A stretch of DNA of 64,000 nucleotides from Tetraselmis striata (taxonomy: Eukaryota; Chlorophyta; Chlorodendrophyceae; Chlorodendrales; Chlorodendraceae), in NCBI GenBank assembly GCA_006384855.1, contig VCJN01002908.1:1-64000 (forward strand), in the 5' to 3' direction. The notes under the pieces are model-generated. The model worked only from the letters and a program-made list of their open reading frames with translations, ran no database searches and was not told the DNA's origin. Both the position numbers and the translations under genes were made by a program. The stretch's first letter is position 1. Each line of letters starts with the position of its first letter. Shown piece after piece: positions 1 to 10,516 of this stretch.

Positions 1-2299
1 ACGTCAAATTCCACGAAGGTCACGCCCGCTGCCACCGACTCGCGGAATGAAGCCAGAGTGTTCTCGCGGAAGCGCAGGCTGTGGCCGTGGTGTGCGTGCA
101 GCAAGTTCTCGCCCATCCTGGATAGATAAAAGACAGCGTCAGCGGGACACGATGCAGGGCTCCCGGGGGGATCACGCCACGCTGCACCCAGTAATCCTTA
201 CCTCCCTATCTATATTATTGCTCTCGGAAGTCAAAACATTAATTAAGGGTACCAATCATGTACCGATACCTGATGTAAACAGGGTGGTCGACTGGTACGA
301 CACTTAATTAAAGGATAAAATGGGTGTATTCTTTCTGATATATTAAAGTGGTATAAGGGGTAATTTTAAGTGATTATTTTAAAGAATACTAATGCACGCC
401 GTCCTACATCTCCACACCACTATCAAAGCAGCGCCTTCCTGCATGTGGTCGCTATAAATTCGTATTATGCTCGTACCAGCAGGGGAACTGGTCGCGTTTG
501 CCGATTGTGTGGTTTATAACTGTATGTATTATCTGCGCCTGATACACGTGGCAGGTTACGTTTCACCGCGACATACGTCACACTAGCTAGGGCATTGCGT
601 AAAGAGGCACAGCAGTAGTTTAGATCGCAAGCGGGTCACGGCGCCGTACCCTCTGTGTCCTCCAACCAGCAGCTTGTGGGGGCCGATACCGCTACCAAGC
701 AGCAGGGAGCGGCCAGCAGGGGTTGCGATGCTGACGGCGGAGGCCGACATCTCGTCGAACGCGGATCTGCGGGTGGTGCTGAGTTGGCGGGGTGATATTC
801 GTAGCCTCTGCCGGGGGCGGCTTGTCGCTGTTGCCGTCGCTGGTAGGGCGGCTGCGCCAGACGAACGGAGGAGAGTCCGCAGAAACAGAGTGCGCATAGG
901 TTGGCAAGAGACGATGTGAAAATCGCGACAACCTGATGCAGCAGCAGTCTGTACGGTGTCAGGTGGCGGTGGTGCTGACGCATGCCCAGACGACATAATG
1001 CACAGCTGGCCGGAGTATCGTACTCGCATATATGCCTGATGCTGGGAAACATTGCACATATATAAACGAGCCACCATGATATGGGCGTTGGCAGCACACC
1101 TGCCAATCCCACGTCGCTAGATAATGACTGCGGGTTCGGTGTGTCGGGGGAAGGGTCGGGTGCGTGCGCTCACACACGGTACCAGTACAAGGCGGGGGTA
1201 GGAAGGGGTGGCGGAGCCACACCCTGTGCCGGAGGGCTCGCCTGCTGGCGGTGTTGTGACGAAGTTGTGCGGCCTTCCCCCTTGGAATGTATCTCGTGAA
1301 AATAGCGACTATTCGCTTTACCGGCATGCATGCCGGGCCTGACACTGCTTGTCCGCCGCCCATCTTAAGCGATAATGTATGTAGTCGGTTGTTCCAATAA
1401 TTTCAGAATTATTATATAGCGACTCCGTAGCGACTCCGCGACGTGGTGATGACACACAAGGCCACATGTAACCCGTACGAGAGAGATGCCGGACCAGATT
1501 TACATCGCTATATGCTGCTGCACGGGCGGTCGACAGCGCAAATTGCGACTACCCAGGTACAGTACTGATGGTAGCTGGGGCGCCGAGCGGACCAGGTACC
1601 GGATCGTCGATTACAAATCGTTATTTTATTCCAATATTCATTCCATATGTCCAGTAGCTGAGCGCTGGTTTACGGTTTTACTATCTGGTCACTATAGACT
1701 ATACCTGTATATAATACATGCGTGGTAGTAGTACGTCCAGGGGACGTCCAAAATGTATATAATCCGCTGCGACCGTTACGCATCCGAGTACAACACAGTA
1801 TCGCCATACCAGTCGTCATATGAGCACCATCTCCGCGCGATCTCATCGCCGTGGTTGTCCATGACCGCGCCTGTGTACATTATATTCCTCGAGAATATAC
1901 CGGTGTGCTGGAATCTGCGGGAATCTGCCGGAATTCCGGGCCGGGGGCGAACAAAATGGATAGAATCTGCGCGCGGACTGTGCGCTATCATCCGCGGTAG
2001 GAATTGCCCATAAGTTGCCAGTTTTGTACGGGTAGCGCGATAAATTCGGGTCGCTAGATAAATACTTACAGATAGTCACGCGCTGCGCTCCGCCCACATG
2101 CTGCGGCGGTGCCAGACTCCACTGCCCCGTCACCAACCCCAGTAACCTGTCGTCATTCCACCGTAATCCTGGTGTCATCATTAGTACCTGACTACAGGGT
2201 ATCCCGGCCCAGTACGGTACTGATATAGCGATATTAAGGATTACATACTAGTTACTACAGTACTGGTACCTGTACAGCTGTACTCGCTACATCTGCGCG
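1..2299. other. Left flank, no gene recognised
   Basis: Short open frames exist on both strands between about 580 and 1360, but none shows a domain, a plausible splice structure or a recognisable family. An ATG in a good context (GCCACCATG, 1075) downstream of a TATA-like ATATATAAA opens only a 12-codon frame. I see no tandem repeat, transposon end or RNA gene here. Confidence 0.5.
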
Positions 2300-3590
2300 G
2301 CATGTCCCTCCCGCCGGCACTTCCTCATAGCCTTCGCAAGGGGCAGCATCTGCCGCTAACGCCATCATAACGCCACTGTCCCACATTCGCTACCAAGGCG
2401 GCTGGGGCACCAACTCCGACGTCGTTATGGACTACATGATCGACCCCAACGTCCTCCCTTCGCCTTGCGTGTGGTTCTTCTTCGGTCACATCGCCCCCGT
2501 CCGCCACTTCCAAGTCCAACAATACTCCGTAGCGGTGGCCTTCCCGGTGCCCCCTTCATGACCTGGCGCTACCCATTCTCCGTCAATCCACCGCTCTCTA
2601 CGTTCGCTCCACACTGGCAAAACCAGACTCAACTTTGAAATGTTCTTAACTTGTTTATGGGTTTCCTTCCTTTCCCTAACCGCTATTCGGCTACAATGCT
2701 CTTCAGTGGTTCTGGATACTAGGCACATCTTGTAACGCCCTATTGGGTGCAGCACGAGTAAAAGCAGCCATGAGATAACAACTGAGCCTGCCATCTTCCA
2801 GTTTCGTTGCGTTTCACGTAGCACCCCCCTGACTCCGTTTTCCTCCACGCTTTCACTTAACCTTTTTGCCAATTTCGGTTCTTGTCCGTGTAAAAACGCA
2901 TGTGTGACCTTTTTGACAAAACCAGAGCAAAAACAGACTCAACTTTGAAACGCGCAGTTTTGTCAAAAAGATCACACAGGCGGCTTTACAAGGACAAGAG
3001 CCGAAATTGGCAAAAAGGTTTAGTGAAAGCGTGGAGGGAAAACGGAGTCAGGGGGACGTTGCGTGAAACGCAGCGAAACTGGAAGATGGCAGGCTCCGCT
3101 GTTATTTCATGGCTGCTTTTATGTCTATACTCGTGCTGCACCCAATAGGGCGTTACAAGATGTGCCTAGTATCCAGTACCACTGAAGAGCATTGTAACCA
3201 AATAGCGGTTAGGGAAAGGAAGGAAACCCATAAACAAGTTAAGAACATTTCAAAGTTGAGTCTGGTTTTGCCAGTGTGGAGCGAACGTAGAGAGCGGTGG
3301 ATTGGCGGAGAATGGGTAGCGCCAGGTCATGAAGGGGGCATTGGGAAGGTCACCGCTGCGGAGTCTTGTTGGACTTGGAAGTGGCGGAGGGGGGCGATGT
3401 GACCGAAGAAGAACCACGCGCAAGGCGAAGGGAGGACGTTGGGGTCGATCATGTAGTCCAAAACGACGTCGGAGTTGGTGCCCCAGCCGCCTTGGTAGCA
3501 AATGTGGGACAGTGGCGTTCTGATGGCGTTAGCGGCAGATGCGGCCCCCTTGCGAAGGCTCTGAGGAAATGCCGGTGGGAGGGGCAGCAC
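2300..3590. repeat. Large imperfect inverted repeat (arms about 620-630 bp)
   Basis: The left arm (about 2300-2922) is the imperfect reverse complement of the right arm (about 2957-3590), with a central loop of about 35 bp. At the centre, GTGTGACCTTTTTGACAAAAC faces GTTTTGTCAAAAAGATCACAC. The outer part of both arms encodes the C-terminus of a tyrosine recombinase: on the plus strand in the left arm and on the minus strand in the right arm. The right arm continues outward into the rest of that recombinase (3591-4279) and the left arm does not. Known DIRS elements carry inverted terminal repeats, so this may be a rearranged DIRS end or a later head-to-head duplication. The arms differ by scattered substitutions. 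Confidence 0.85.
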
Positions 3591-4279
3591 CTACCGACAA
3601 GCCGAACGGCCGTAGAGAGCAAGTCCGACATTGTAGCGGCGGTCCAAGACTTGGACTGCTCGGTTGGGGTGACCGCCCATAAGTTTATTTCGGCCAAGGC
3701 AACATGGGCCAGGGGGGGCAGACTGTACGTGGTCGATGAAGTGGTGCAGGAGACGCGCAATGCGGGGGTGCTCCGACACTGGAAGGAGCAGTACGCGCAG
3801 GTCGTCGGGACCGCATCGAGCAACACGGCCTTTCTCGCGGTACACTTGCATGGTTATGTTGTAATCGTCGACATGCACGTCCCGCACTCGGCAGGACACG
3901 CCAGTAAGTCCCCTAGGAAAGAACATGAAGTTGACAACCGAGGCCACGAGGGCTCGGAAGTTTTTTACTGGTACTCTGAGATGGGAGCAGACACAATCAA
4001 CTCTGCTCGCTCGACAAAGCTGTAAGCGACATCAACATGCAGAGGGACGACTAGCAAAGGGGCAGCCTCCAGGCGGCGTTGCCTAAGCATCAGGCCACGA
4101 CGAACAGTTGTAAGGTGCAGACTGTGCTTGGCGATCGGGTCGAGGTTGTGTAGCTCAAAGAACGTGTTGATTGCGGACAGGTTGGACTGCAACGATTTAG
4201 CCCCAATGTGCCCCCGCTCACCAATCCAAGCAATACTAGGCTCCCGCTTGACTTCGTAATTATTATACTGTAATACCAT
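3327..4279 (-). pseudogene. DIRS-type tyrosine recombinase remnant
   Basis: Minus-strand frames give, in order, three parts. The N-terminal SAM-like segment (3965-4279) has LQSNLSAINTFFELHNLDPIA. The middle catalytic part (3591-3947) has FFPRGLTGVS and VHVDDYNITM. The C-terminal catalytic boxes (3327-3590) have QSLRKGAASAANAI, then GGWGTNSDVVLDYMI with the presumptive nucleophilic Tyr. The order and motifs match DIRS/PAT YR proteins and parallel the better-preserved copy at 6120-7256. The frame is broken between the parts. The box II His is Gln in this copy (QSLRKG), while the inverted copy at 2320-2345 keeps HSLRKG. No RT or RNase H is visible next to it, so the element is truncated or rearranged. 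The family is clear; activity is unlikely. Confidence 0.8.
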
Positions 4280-4450
4280 GTACTTGTCATTTAATCTTAC
4301 CAGTAGTATGACACTCGTCTGTAGTCATTCCGTGACATACTCGTAATAAACTGCATCAAGTGCATATCACTCACCATCACGACGCATCATCAACAGCGGA
4401 CAATTTTTGCATCTGCCTCTAGAAGGCCGACAATCTCGCTGCGCTCTGGC

Positions 4451-4990
4451 CTAATCCGCGATAGCGCGCGCGCGGCACAGCCGGTGAGCGGGCGCGCGGC
4501 AGTGGGCGGCGAGGCGCGCGGCAGTGGGCGCGCGGAATAAAGTATTTATATCCGGTTTTGACCGGGACCGCCTCGGCGGCCGGCCTGCTGCTCGCGGGTG
4601 GAGGCAGCGGCTACGGCGGCCCGGCGGCTGGCCCGCGACCCGAGCGCCCCACCGCCCGCCCTGGCCCCGGCACCACCCCGGCCCTCCCGCCGCCGGCTTG
4701 GCGGGCTGCTTGGCCTTCTTGGCCGGGGGCTCCGGGCTACTGCCCTCGTCGACGTTATCCCCGGGGACGGCTTGCATGGCGGCCATGTTCTTGACCGCGT
4801 TGATGTTGTGCTTGATGATGCTGCCCGCCCTCTTCTGCTTGTGCACCAGCACGCCTACCAAGCCATGGAGCTTTGGCGACGCACCGGTGCCCCCCAGCCA
4901 GCGGCAGCGACAAGACCTTGTTGCGCTGAAGAGTCGATACGATCGGCTTACCGCCGAACATAGGGACTGGGCGGCGGTCTGACAAAGCAA
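4451..4990 (-). CDS. Unrecognised 179-aa basic/Pro-rich ORF
   Basis: The frame is open for 179 codons and very GC-rich. Its one protein-like part is a short helical stretch (KHNINAVKNMAAM) followed by an acidic-to-basic segment with PPAKKAKQPAK, which resembles a nuclear localisation signal. It lies on the same strand just upstream of the recombinase remnant, where DIRS elements often place a gag-like gene. It could therefore be the gag end of that element, or an accidental GC-rich open frame. I cannot tell which. Confidence 0.25.
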   Translation of the reverse strand: MLCQTAAQSLCSAVSRSYRLFSATRSCRCRWLGGTGASPKLHGLVGVLVHKQKRAGSIIKHNINAVKNMAAMQAVPGDNVDEGSSPEPPAKKAKQPAKPAAGGPGWCRGQGGRWGARVAGQPPGRRSRCLHPRAAGRPPRRSRSKPDINTLFRAPTAARLAAHCRAPAHRLCRARAIAD

Positions 4991-5004
4991 CTGCGAAAGT
5001 CAAT

Positions 5005-5726
5005 ATGCGTGTTGATTGCTTGTTGCAGCGGCGGTGGCTGTGTAATCACACAAGTGGGAAAACAAACGCGACTCACCTGCGGCTTCCCAGTGCGGCGTCA
5101 CCTCGCAGACCTCGAGCTAGCCTAAGGAATCTGAGTGTCGCGCGGCCAACATTCGTCAAAGACGGCGCTGGCATCACTGTCTTGTCCTCAGCTGCAGGAG
5201 CAACATCAAAAAGTAACGCAGTACGGGGCGGTCAACGCCTGTGAAATTATAATCCTCTACGCAGTCAAGTCACCCACCCGCCGACCTAATGTACCTTTCA
5301 GGGTGGACTCCAGTCCCCGGCTCAGGGAGTATGGCATGGACCGTCGACGGAGGTGTTCTGAACGCCCGTGCCCATATCAGATCCCGTGCGTGGGGGGGGG
5401 GGGGGGGGGGGGGGGGGGAGGGGGGGGGATGGTACTGGGTTCAAGATCTTGGCACGCGTCGCGTCGGGTACAAACTACCTAAAATACAGCGAGACGACAC
5501 CCTCATCGGACACTTGGCAACCATGATGGAGGGTCCTGGGGGACGAGCAGCTACGGTACTGTCTGGCGAGTGTGCGTCAGGTAGGCGCAGCCGCTTTCTA
5601 AAATAAACAAGTCCGGCGCCGCGTAATATCATACATATGATATCATTATGTTAATATACAAATAATATATTATATAATGTTCCAATATAAATATACATAA
5701 TATATGTATTAACACATTATAATAAT
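5005..5726. other. Intergenic: 27-nt poly-G tract and AT-rich flank
   Basis: A run of 27 G (5392-5418) plus a second shorter G run to 5428 sits in otherwise unremarkable sequence. From 5627 to 5726 the DNA becomes strongly AT-rich (ATAATATATTATAT and similar). AT-rich DNA resumes beyond 10755, so the retrotransposon between appears to have inserted into an AT-rich region. No gene is recognised. Confidence 0.6.
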
Positions 5727-5754
5727 TTTAAGCATTGTGGGGCCGAATTTGCCA
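5727..5754 (-). repeat. Split direct repeat B2
   Basis: The 28-bp TTTAAGCATTGTGGGGCCGA... matches 6088-6115 at 26 of 28 positions. It marks the 3' terminus of the element on the minus strand. AT-rich flanking DNA begins immediately beyond it. Confidence 0.8.
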
Positions 5755-5851
5755 AAGATGTGAATCTCTTACATTTTTGGGTGTGCTGAGTATCTAGGCC
5801 CATGGGGCGTACTGTTCGCAATGTAAGGGCTAGCGTAGCGGGGTGGGTGGG

Positions 5852-6089
5852 TTGCGCTAGCTGACCAGCTAGCGCAAAGGCATAAGGTGGACTCCCTCGT
5901 GGTGCGGGTGAGTCATGTAGTAGGGATGTCGCATGCTGTCGCTAGCGCGCCGCTTGACATCGGGAAGTCCAAGCGGTACGCGTACAGGTAGCTAGCATTC
6001 AATGATGCAAACTAGAATCTAAGCGTTACCAGTACCGGTGACGGAATCGCCCGGTGTAATCAAACCTCTATATTACCAATATGACCATT
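5852..6089 (-). repeat. Direct repeat A2 with terminal palindrome
   Basis: This is a 238-bp copy of the sequence at 10517-10754, with about 10% substitutions and two compensating single-base indels. Its outer end (5852-5877) is a 26-bp palindrome, TTGCGCTAGCTG-AC-CAGCTAGCGCAA. It abuts B1, forming the internal B1A2 junction typical of PAT elements. Confidence 0.88.
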
Positions 6090-6115
6090 TAACCATTGTG
6101 GGGCCGAATTCGCCA
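6088..6115 (-). repeat. Split direct repeat B1
   Basis: This internal partner of B2 directly follows the C-terminal end of the recombinase gene and abuts A2. It differs from B2 at two positions. Confidence 0.78.
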
Positions 6116-6119
6116 TCAT

Positions 6120-7256
6120 GCCGCCCATGGGCGGGCAGCCTGTCGCTGGCGGCCCACCCCAAGGGGTAAGCTAGCCGAAGAGCTGCCACGATGCCGCACA
6201 TGGCAGCGCCGTAGGATTGATGTAGTCGAGCACGACGCTGGACAATTGCGCCCAACTGCCAAAGTGGTTGGTCTTCTGCAGCACCACGCCGATGGCGTAC
6301 GCCGCAGTGGCCGCGCCTTTGCGGAGAGAGTGTGACGTCCACACGAAACCCGGGAGGCGGGTCCTCCTCCAACATATGTGCCACTAGCTGCAACCAGTCT
6401 GAATCGGTGGCAGATGTCCACGATGCCGCCGGCTCGTCGTGGGTCACTGACCACGGGGCTGCTGGCAGTCCGCGCTGATGACCGCAGCAAACTGCGCGTG
6501 CGGCATCAAATAGAGCAGCAGGGCCGCAATCCGGGGCTGCGCTCGCGCCGGAATCTGGCACTGTAACTTACGGTCAAGGTGTTGCCCTCGTCTACCTTTT
6601 CGGTCCCTATGGCACAGTAGGATAGATTGTACCATCTGCAATAACCGTCAAATCGCTCGTTTGGCAAGCTACTACGCCGGCCTTGCCACGCGCGTAGAAC
6701 ACATACATGGCAACGACTGCCATCGCGGCGCGGAACAGGAGGATACGAGGATGCTGGTCGCGGGTCCATGTGAGTCCCAACCCCTCACGCAGGGTCTCCG
6801 CTAGCCGCAATGTCCGTGTGATCAACCGGGCGGGCACGTCGGTGCGACCCCAGGCAAGTCTGGCTCCACCTGCGATGCCGTGAGGCCCTTTCTCACCTTG
6901 CTAATGAGGTCGCCTTGCGCCACCGGCTCCGCGCTGTGGTCGCGGTAGAAACCGTTGATCGCGGAAAGGTAAGGCTGCAGACTGGCTGCCGTGACATTCC
7001 CCCGCAAACCCTGCCACGCGATGTAGCGCGCGACGGTTGCCGCCGTGGCACCCAGGGGCGGCACACCCTGCTCACCGCAGAACTGTAGGAATGGGCGGAT
7101 GGCACTGCCGTACGTACTGGCGGTAGTTTCTGCCCACGCCGACGCGCATAAATGAAGCGCCGTTTCGCCGAGTTGGTCGTTGCCTAGTACTGAACGCATG
7201 TACGGACGCATAGTAGCTACCCACGGGTTCGTGCCGCTCGGCTGGAAGTCCAACAT
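6120..7256 (-). pseudogene. Tyrosine recombinase of the PAT-like element
   Basis: The likely start is at 7256 (MLDFQPSGTNPW). An N-terminal core-binding domain follows, with LQPYLSAINGFYRDHSAEPVA and ISKVRKGL (to about 6890). After a frameshift near 6830 comes the first catalytic part (ARLITRTLRLAETLREGLG, ILLFRAAMAVVAMYVFYARG). A further frame change leads to SHSLRKGAATAAYAIGV, FGSWAQLSSVVLDYINPTAL and ASWQLFG (about 6345-6160). These contain the His-x-x-Arg box and the presumptive nucleophilic Tyr. In DIRS elements this enzyme inserts the circular DNA product without target-site duplication. At least two frameshifts inactivate this copy. Neighbours: MT-like domain upstream, B1A2 repeats downstream. 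Confidence 0.85.
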
Positions 7257-7342
7257 ATATTTTGCCCGCGGCACGCGTGACGCGCGCGCGGGCCTGTCGA
7301 CAGGCGTAGCACCTCGTACGGGGAACAGCGCCAAGGTTGCGC

Positions 7343-9295
7343 TCACTGATCCGCGGCGCAGGTGCAGCCAGGACGGTATGGCACACGGAAGACACTCATT
7401 GCCCAGCGCGGCGCTCCGGGCATATCGCGCCCTGCCCTCCGCCCCGGCCGGAAAAGATCGGGGCGAGGCAATACCACGCGCTCCGCCACCGCCACCTCGG
7501 TAAGTGCCTGGTGCCACACCTTGCCCTCCCAGCGAGGGGCCACGACGGTAGCGGCCGCGCCGCTCTGGCGCAGCTCCTGCACCAGGTCAGGCAAAAGCGG
7601 CCATGGGGAGTTGTAGTGGTCGTTCTCGCGACGCCACTCCGCATCGGACAGGTGCAAGGAGTCCACCGCCTCGCAGTTGGGGTCCAACCACAAAGCGTTG
7701 TAGCGTGGTAGCATCGCGCTCAGGGCAGATGCGAACCGATCGACGTAGTGCACACCCCACATGGCCTCCAACTCTGCGAATAGGACGGAGTCCAGTTGCC
7801 AGTCGTTGCTGTCGAGGTGTCGGCTCAGTCGATCCGCCCATACGTTCGCGGCGGACCGGATGTAGCGGGCTCAGATGTGTACGCCGTTGTTGTCCAGCAG
7901 GTACCATAGCTTGCGTAGTTCCGCCATCATCGCCGGAGAGCGGGAGGTGAGGCCAGCAAGGACGTTGCACACCGCCTGGTTGTCCGCGTGCAACAACACG
8001 CGGCGACCGACGAGGTGCGGCAGGAAAGACTCCACTGCCAGCCGGACGGCCTTTAGTTCTTTCCAGGTGATGTGCTGGCGCTCGCCGGCTGCCCCCCAGA
8101 ATCCCCGCGCCTCCAGCATGCCATTCATCACCGCACCCCAACCGCAGCCGGAGCTGTCGCAGTGCATGTAGGCCGTCTCCACGGGGCGGTGGATAGGGCG
8201 GCCGTTGGACTGAGTCGGCACGGCGGTCCACCACTGTAGGTCGCGCCGCAGCTGGTGTGTCATGCGCACCCGGCCGCCCCACTTGGAGCCCACCACGTCG
8301 TGGAGCTCCCGCAGGTAGAAGCGCGCGGCCGGGATTGCCAAGTACAGGTATTGAGCCCGGCCAGCGAGCGACTGCAGCTCCCGCACGGGCAGGCAACGGG
8401 CGTCGCGGGCCGCGCGCTGCAGCAATTGCTTGGCTTGGCGCGCGAGCCGCTGCAGTTTGTCCGCCGGGGCATATAAATATCCCGTGGCCGTGTCGATGTC
8501 CACCCCTAGGCGTTGGGCGCACGGGACCGGCTCCCACAGCCTTTGGCGGGGTCGCGCAGCAGGCCCAGGCTGTCTAGCAAGTCGGCGACGCGCTGGCGGA
8601 GCTCCAGCGCCTCCGGCTCCGACCAGGCGAACATCAAGAAATCGTCGACGTATGGTAAGATGCGCGCTCCCCTCCATCGCCCGCGGCGCAGCCAGCGACG
8701 CGACCGCGGGACATTGCCAGGCGCAGCATGGATAGCTGGAGAGCGTAGGTGCTTGACGAACGTCATCGTGAACGTCGTGAAGTAGTAAGGGCTGAGCGAC
8801 CAGCCCATGGAAAGGTCGCACAACCGGTAGAGGGTCCCGCGGATGTTGACTGTGAAGTAGTTGCGGTCGGATGGCGCGATGCCCAGGGCATAGAAGCCGT
8901 CTTGCAGGTCGAACGAAAACATGTAGTCACCTTTCGCAGTCAGATGTCGGACGCCCATGAGTGTCTCCATCCGTAGTGGTTTGCGTGCGCAGAAGGTGTT
9001 GAGTACGCGGAGGTCGATGATGAAACGCCACTGGGTGTCGCCGGGCTTCGGAACGAAGAACGCCCGGGACACCCACCATGCGCACGAGGACTTCTCCCAC
9101 GCACGCGCCGGCCGCCGTAAAGCGTCTTAGTTCGGCGGTAAGAAGCTTGAGTTGGGCAGGGGTCGCGTCGTTGAACGAGACGCCTTGATTGAACCTTGGG
9201 GGTGGCCGGCTGTGGCGGAAAGGCACGCGTACGACATCCCGTATCCAGCTCGTCACTTGCGCGCTCGCGCCGATGTCTTGCCGGTGCCGCCAACT
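7343..9295 (-). pseudogene. Reverse transcriptase / RNase H / MT-like polyprotein
   Basis: The RT begins around 9295 with FNQGVSFNDATPAQ, then after a frame break FFVPKPGDTQWRFIIDLRVLN, FDLQDGFYALGI, and the catalytic YVDDF in LPYVDDFLMFA (about 8650). A shift near 8520 leads into the connection region (RLGVDIDTATGYLYAP) and RNase H with MHCDSSGCGWGAVM, TWKELKAVRLAVESF and LHADNQAVCNVLAG. An in-frame TGA at 7871-7873 interrupts VHI/ARYIRSAANVWADRLSR. A downstream part with VDRFASALSAMLPRYNALW and YNSPWPLLPDL corresponds to the Dam-methylase-like domain known after RNase H in DIRS elements, with NSPW where such enzymes have an N/D-P-P-Y/W motif. Two frame breaks and one stop make it a pseudogene. 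Confidence 0.88.
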
Positions 9296-9362
9296 CCGCC
9301 TTACTCGGTGACGCATAAAGTCGGAGTCGGGGCAGCAGCTGTCGGCGCGGCGCGCCACACCG

Positions 9363-10355
9363 TCAGTCGCGTGTCTTGTCGCCGGTCCTGCCGCCGTTCT
9401 TGTCGCGGTTCTTGGCGTCCGCCTCGCGGCGTTGCTGCTCCCGCCTCTCGCGCGCCGCCTTGTGCTTTTCCTTCCGCGCCTTGTCACGGTCGGTGTCGCG
9501 CTCCATTGCCTGCCTCGTGAAGGTCGCTGACGCCGGTACCTTGGCCGCAGCCGCGAGGCCGACATCGAGGCGCTTGTCCGCGAGCGTTGTCAGGAGGCCG
9601 TCGACAACGTTGGCGGAGCGCTCATGCTCGGCGGTGTCGAAGACTCGGGAGTAGATGATTCGCTCGGCGACTTGCTCCTCGGGGGTGAGGGCCTTCTTGG
9701 CCTTGAAGCGTCGAAGGTAGGTGAGCCTGGCCTCATCCGCGTCGCCCACTGCTTCAAGCGTGGATGCGCGGCGTCGAGTAGGTCGAGGGCGTCGACGCGG
9801 TCTTGGGTGGGGGTATCGGGCGCGCGAAGCGTAGCCAGAGCTGTCTTAGCCGCCGCGTTATCGGCGGCGCGGTAGACACCATAGCATAGCATGTGGCGGT
9901 ACTCGTCGCGCGACGTAGTCTTGTTGGCCTCAGTGAGGTAGCGGTCGGCCTCGTCTTTACGGGGCCGCCAGAGGCTCGGGCGTGTGGCGCCCGAAGGTGA
10001 GGGGGTGGGGTGGGGGCGGGGGGATTTTGGGGGGGGGGGGGGGGGGGGGGGGGGCGGGGAGAGGGCAGTCTTGGTACGCCCGGGGCAAGAGGTCTTCCCA
10101 ATCCCGAGGGTCTATGAACACGGCCGGGGCGCCGCGCGCGCCCCCCGTAGCGGCGGCTGTCTGGGCGTCGTGCTCCGGCGCCTTGCCACCCTCGCCGACT
10201 TCGTCGTCGTCCGAGGGAATGTCGCGCTGCTCCTTGTGCTTGTTGTTGTCCTGTTCGTCCAAGCGGGTCGATAAAGCGTCCACCTTCAACGCCAGCGCTT
10301 GCAGTAACGCAAGCGTTGTCGTGTCCCGTGTTGTCTCTGTCGGCTCCGCGGGCAT
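9363..10355 (-). pseudogene. gag-like ORF of the PAT-like element
   Basis: The likely start is at 10355 (MPAEPTETTRDTTTLALLQ). It leads into a predicted coiled-coil segment (ALALKVDALSTRLDEQ) and then FIDPRDWEDLLPRAYQDC. The frame is then destroyed by a 26-G tract (10029-10054). Coding resumes as YGVYRAADNAAAKTALATL (9892 down) and, after another shift near 9750, as a highly charged C-terminus rich in Lys, Arg and Glu (EKHKAARERREQQRREADAK). A first ORF with an N-terminal coiled coil and a basic tail fits a DIRS gag. Its position directly upstream of the RT supports this. No zinc knuckle is visible. Confidence 0.65.
10029..10054. repeat. 26-nt poly-G tract in gag
   Basis: The homopolymer lies inside the gag-like coding region and, on the coding strand, is a poly-C that reads as a proline run. 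The frame is lost across it, which fits slippage expansion after insertion. Confidence 0.9.
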
Positions 10356-10516
10356 TTCGCCAAACTGTCGGCCGGCGTTGCCTTCGTAGGGTCCGCCGCC
10401 TTCTTGCCGCCTGCCACCGCAGCAGTGGGCAAGTGTCGTGGTGGAAGACTAGTCGTCGAGACCGTCCACTCGTAGAGATGTTCACACCTTGCACACCTAC
10501 GAGAGGTGCGACGCCG

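Noticed and set aside
1075..1126. ATG in a strong GCCACCATG context after a TATA-like motif
   Set aside because: The frame ends after 12 codons and no downstream exon could be linked.
583..1363. Overlapping frames near the left end
   Set aside because: Several frames overlap on both strands in GC-rich DNA with no motif or splice support.
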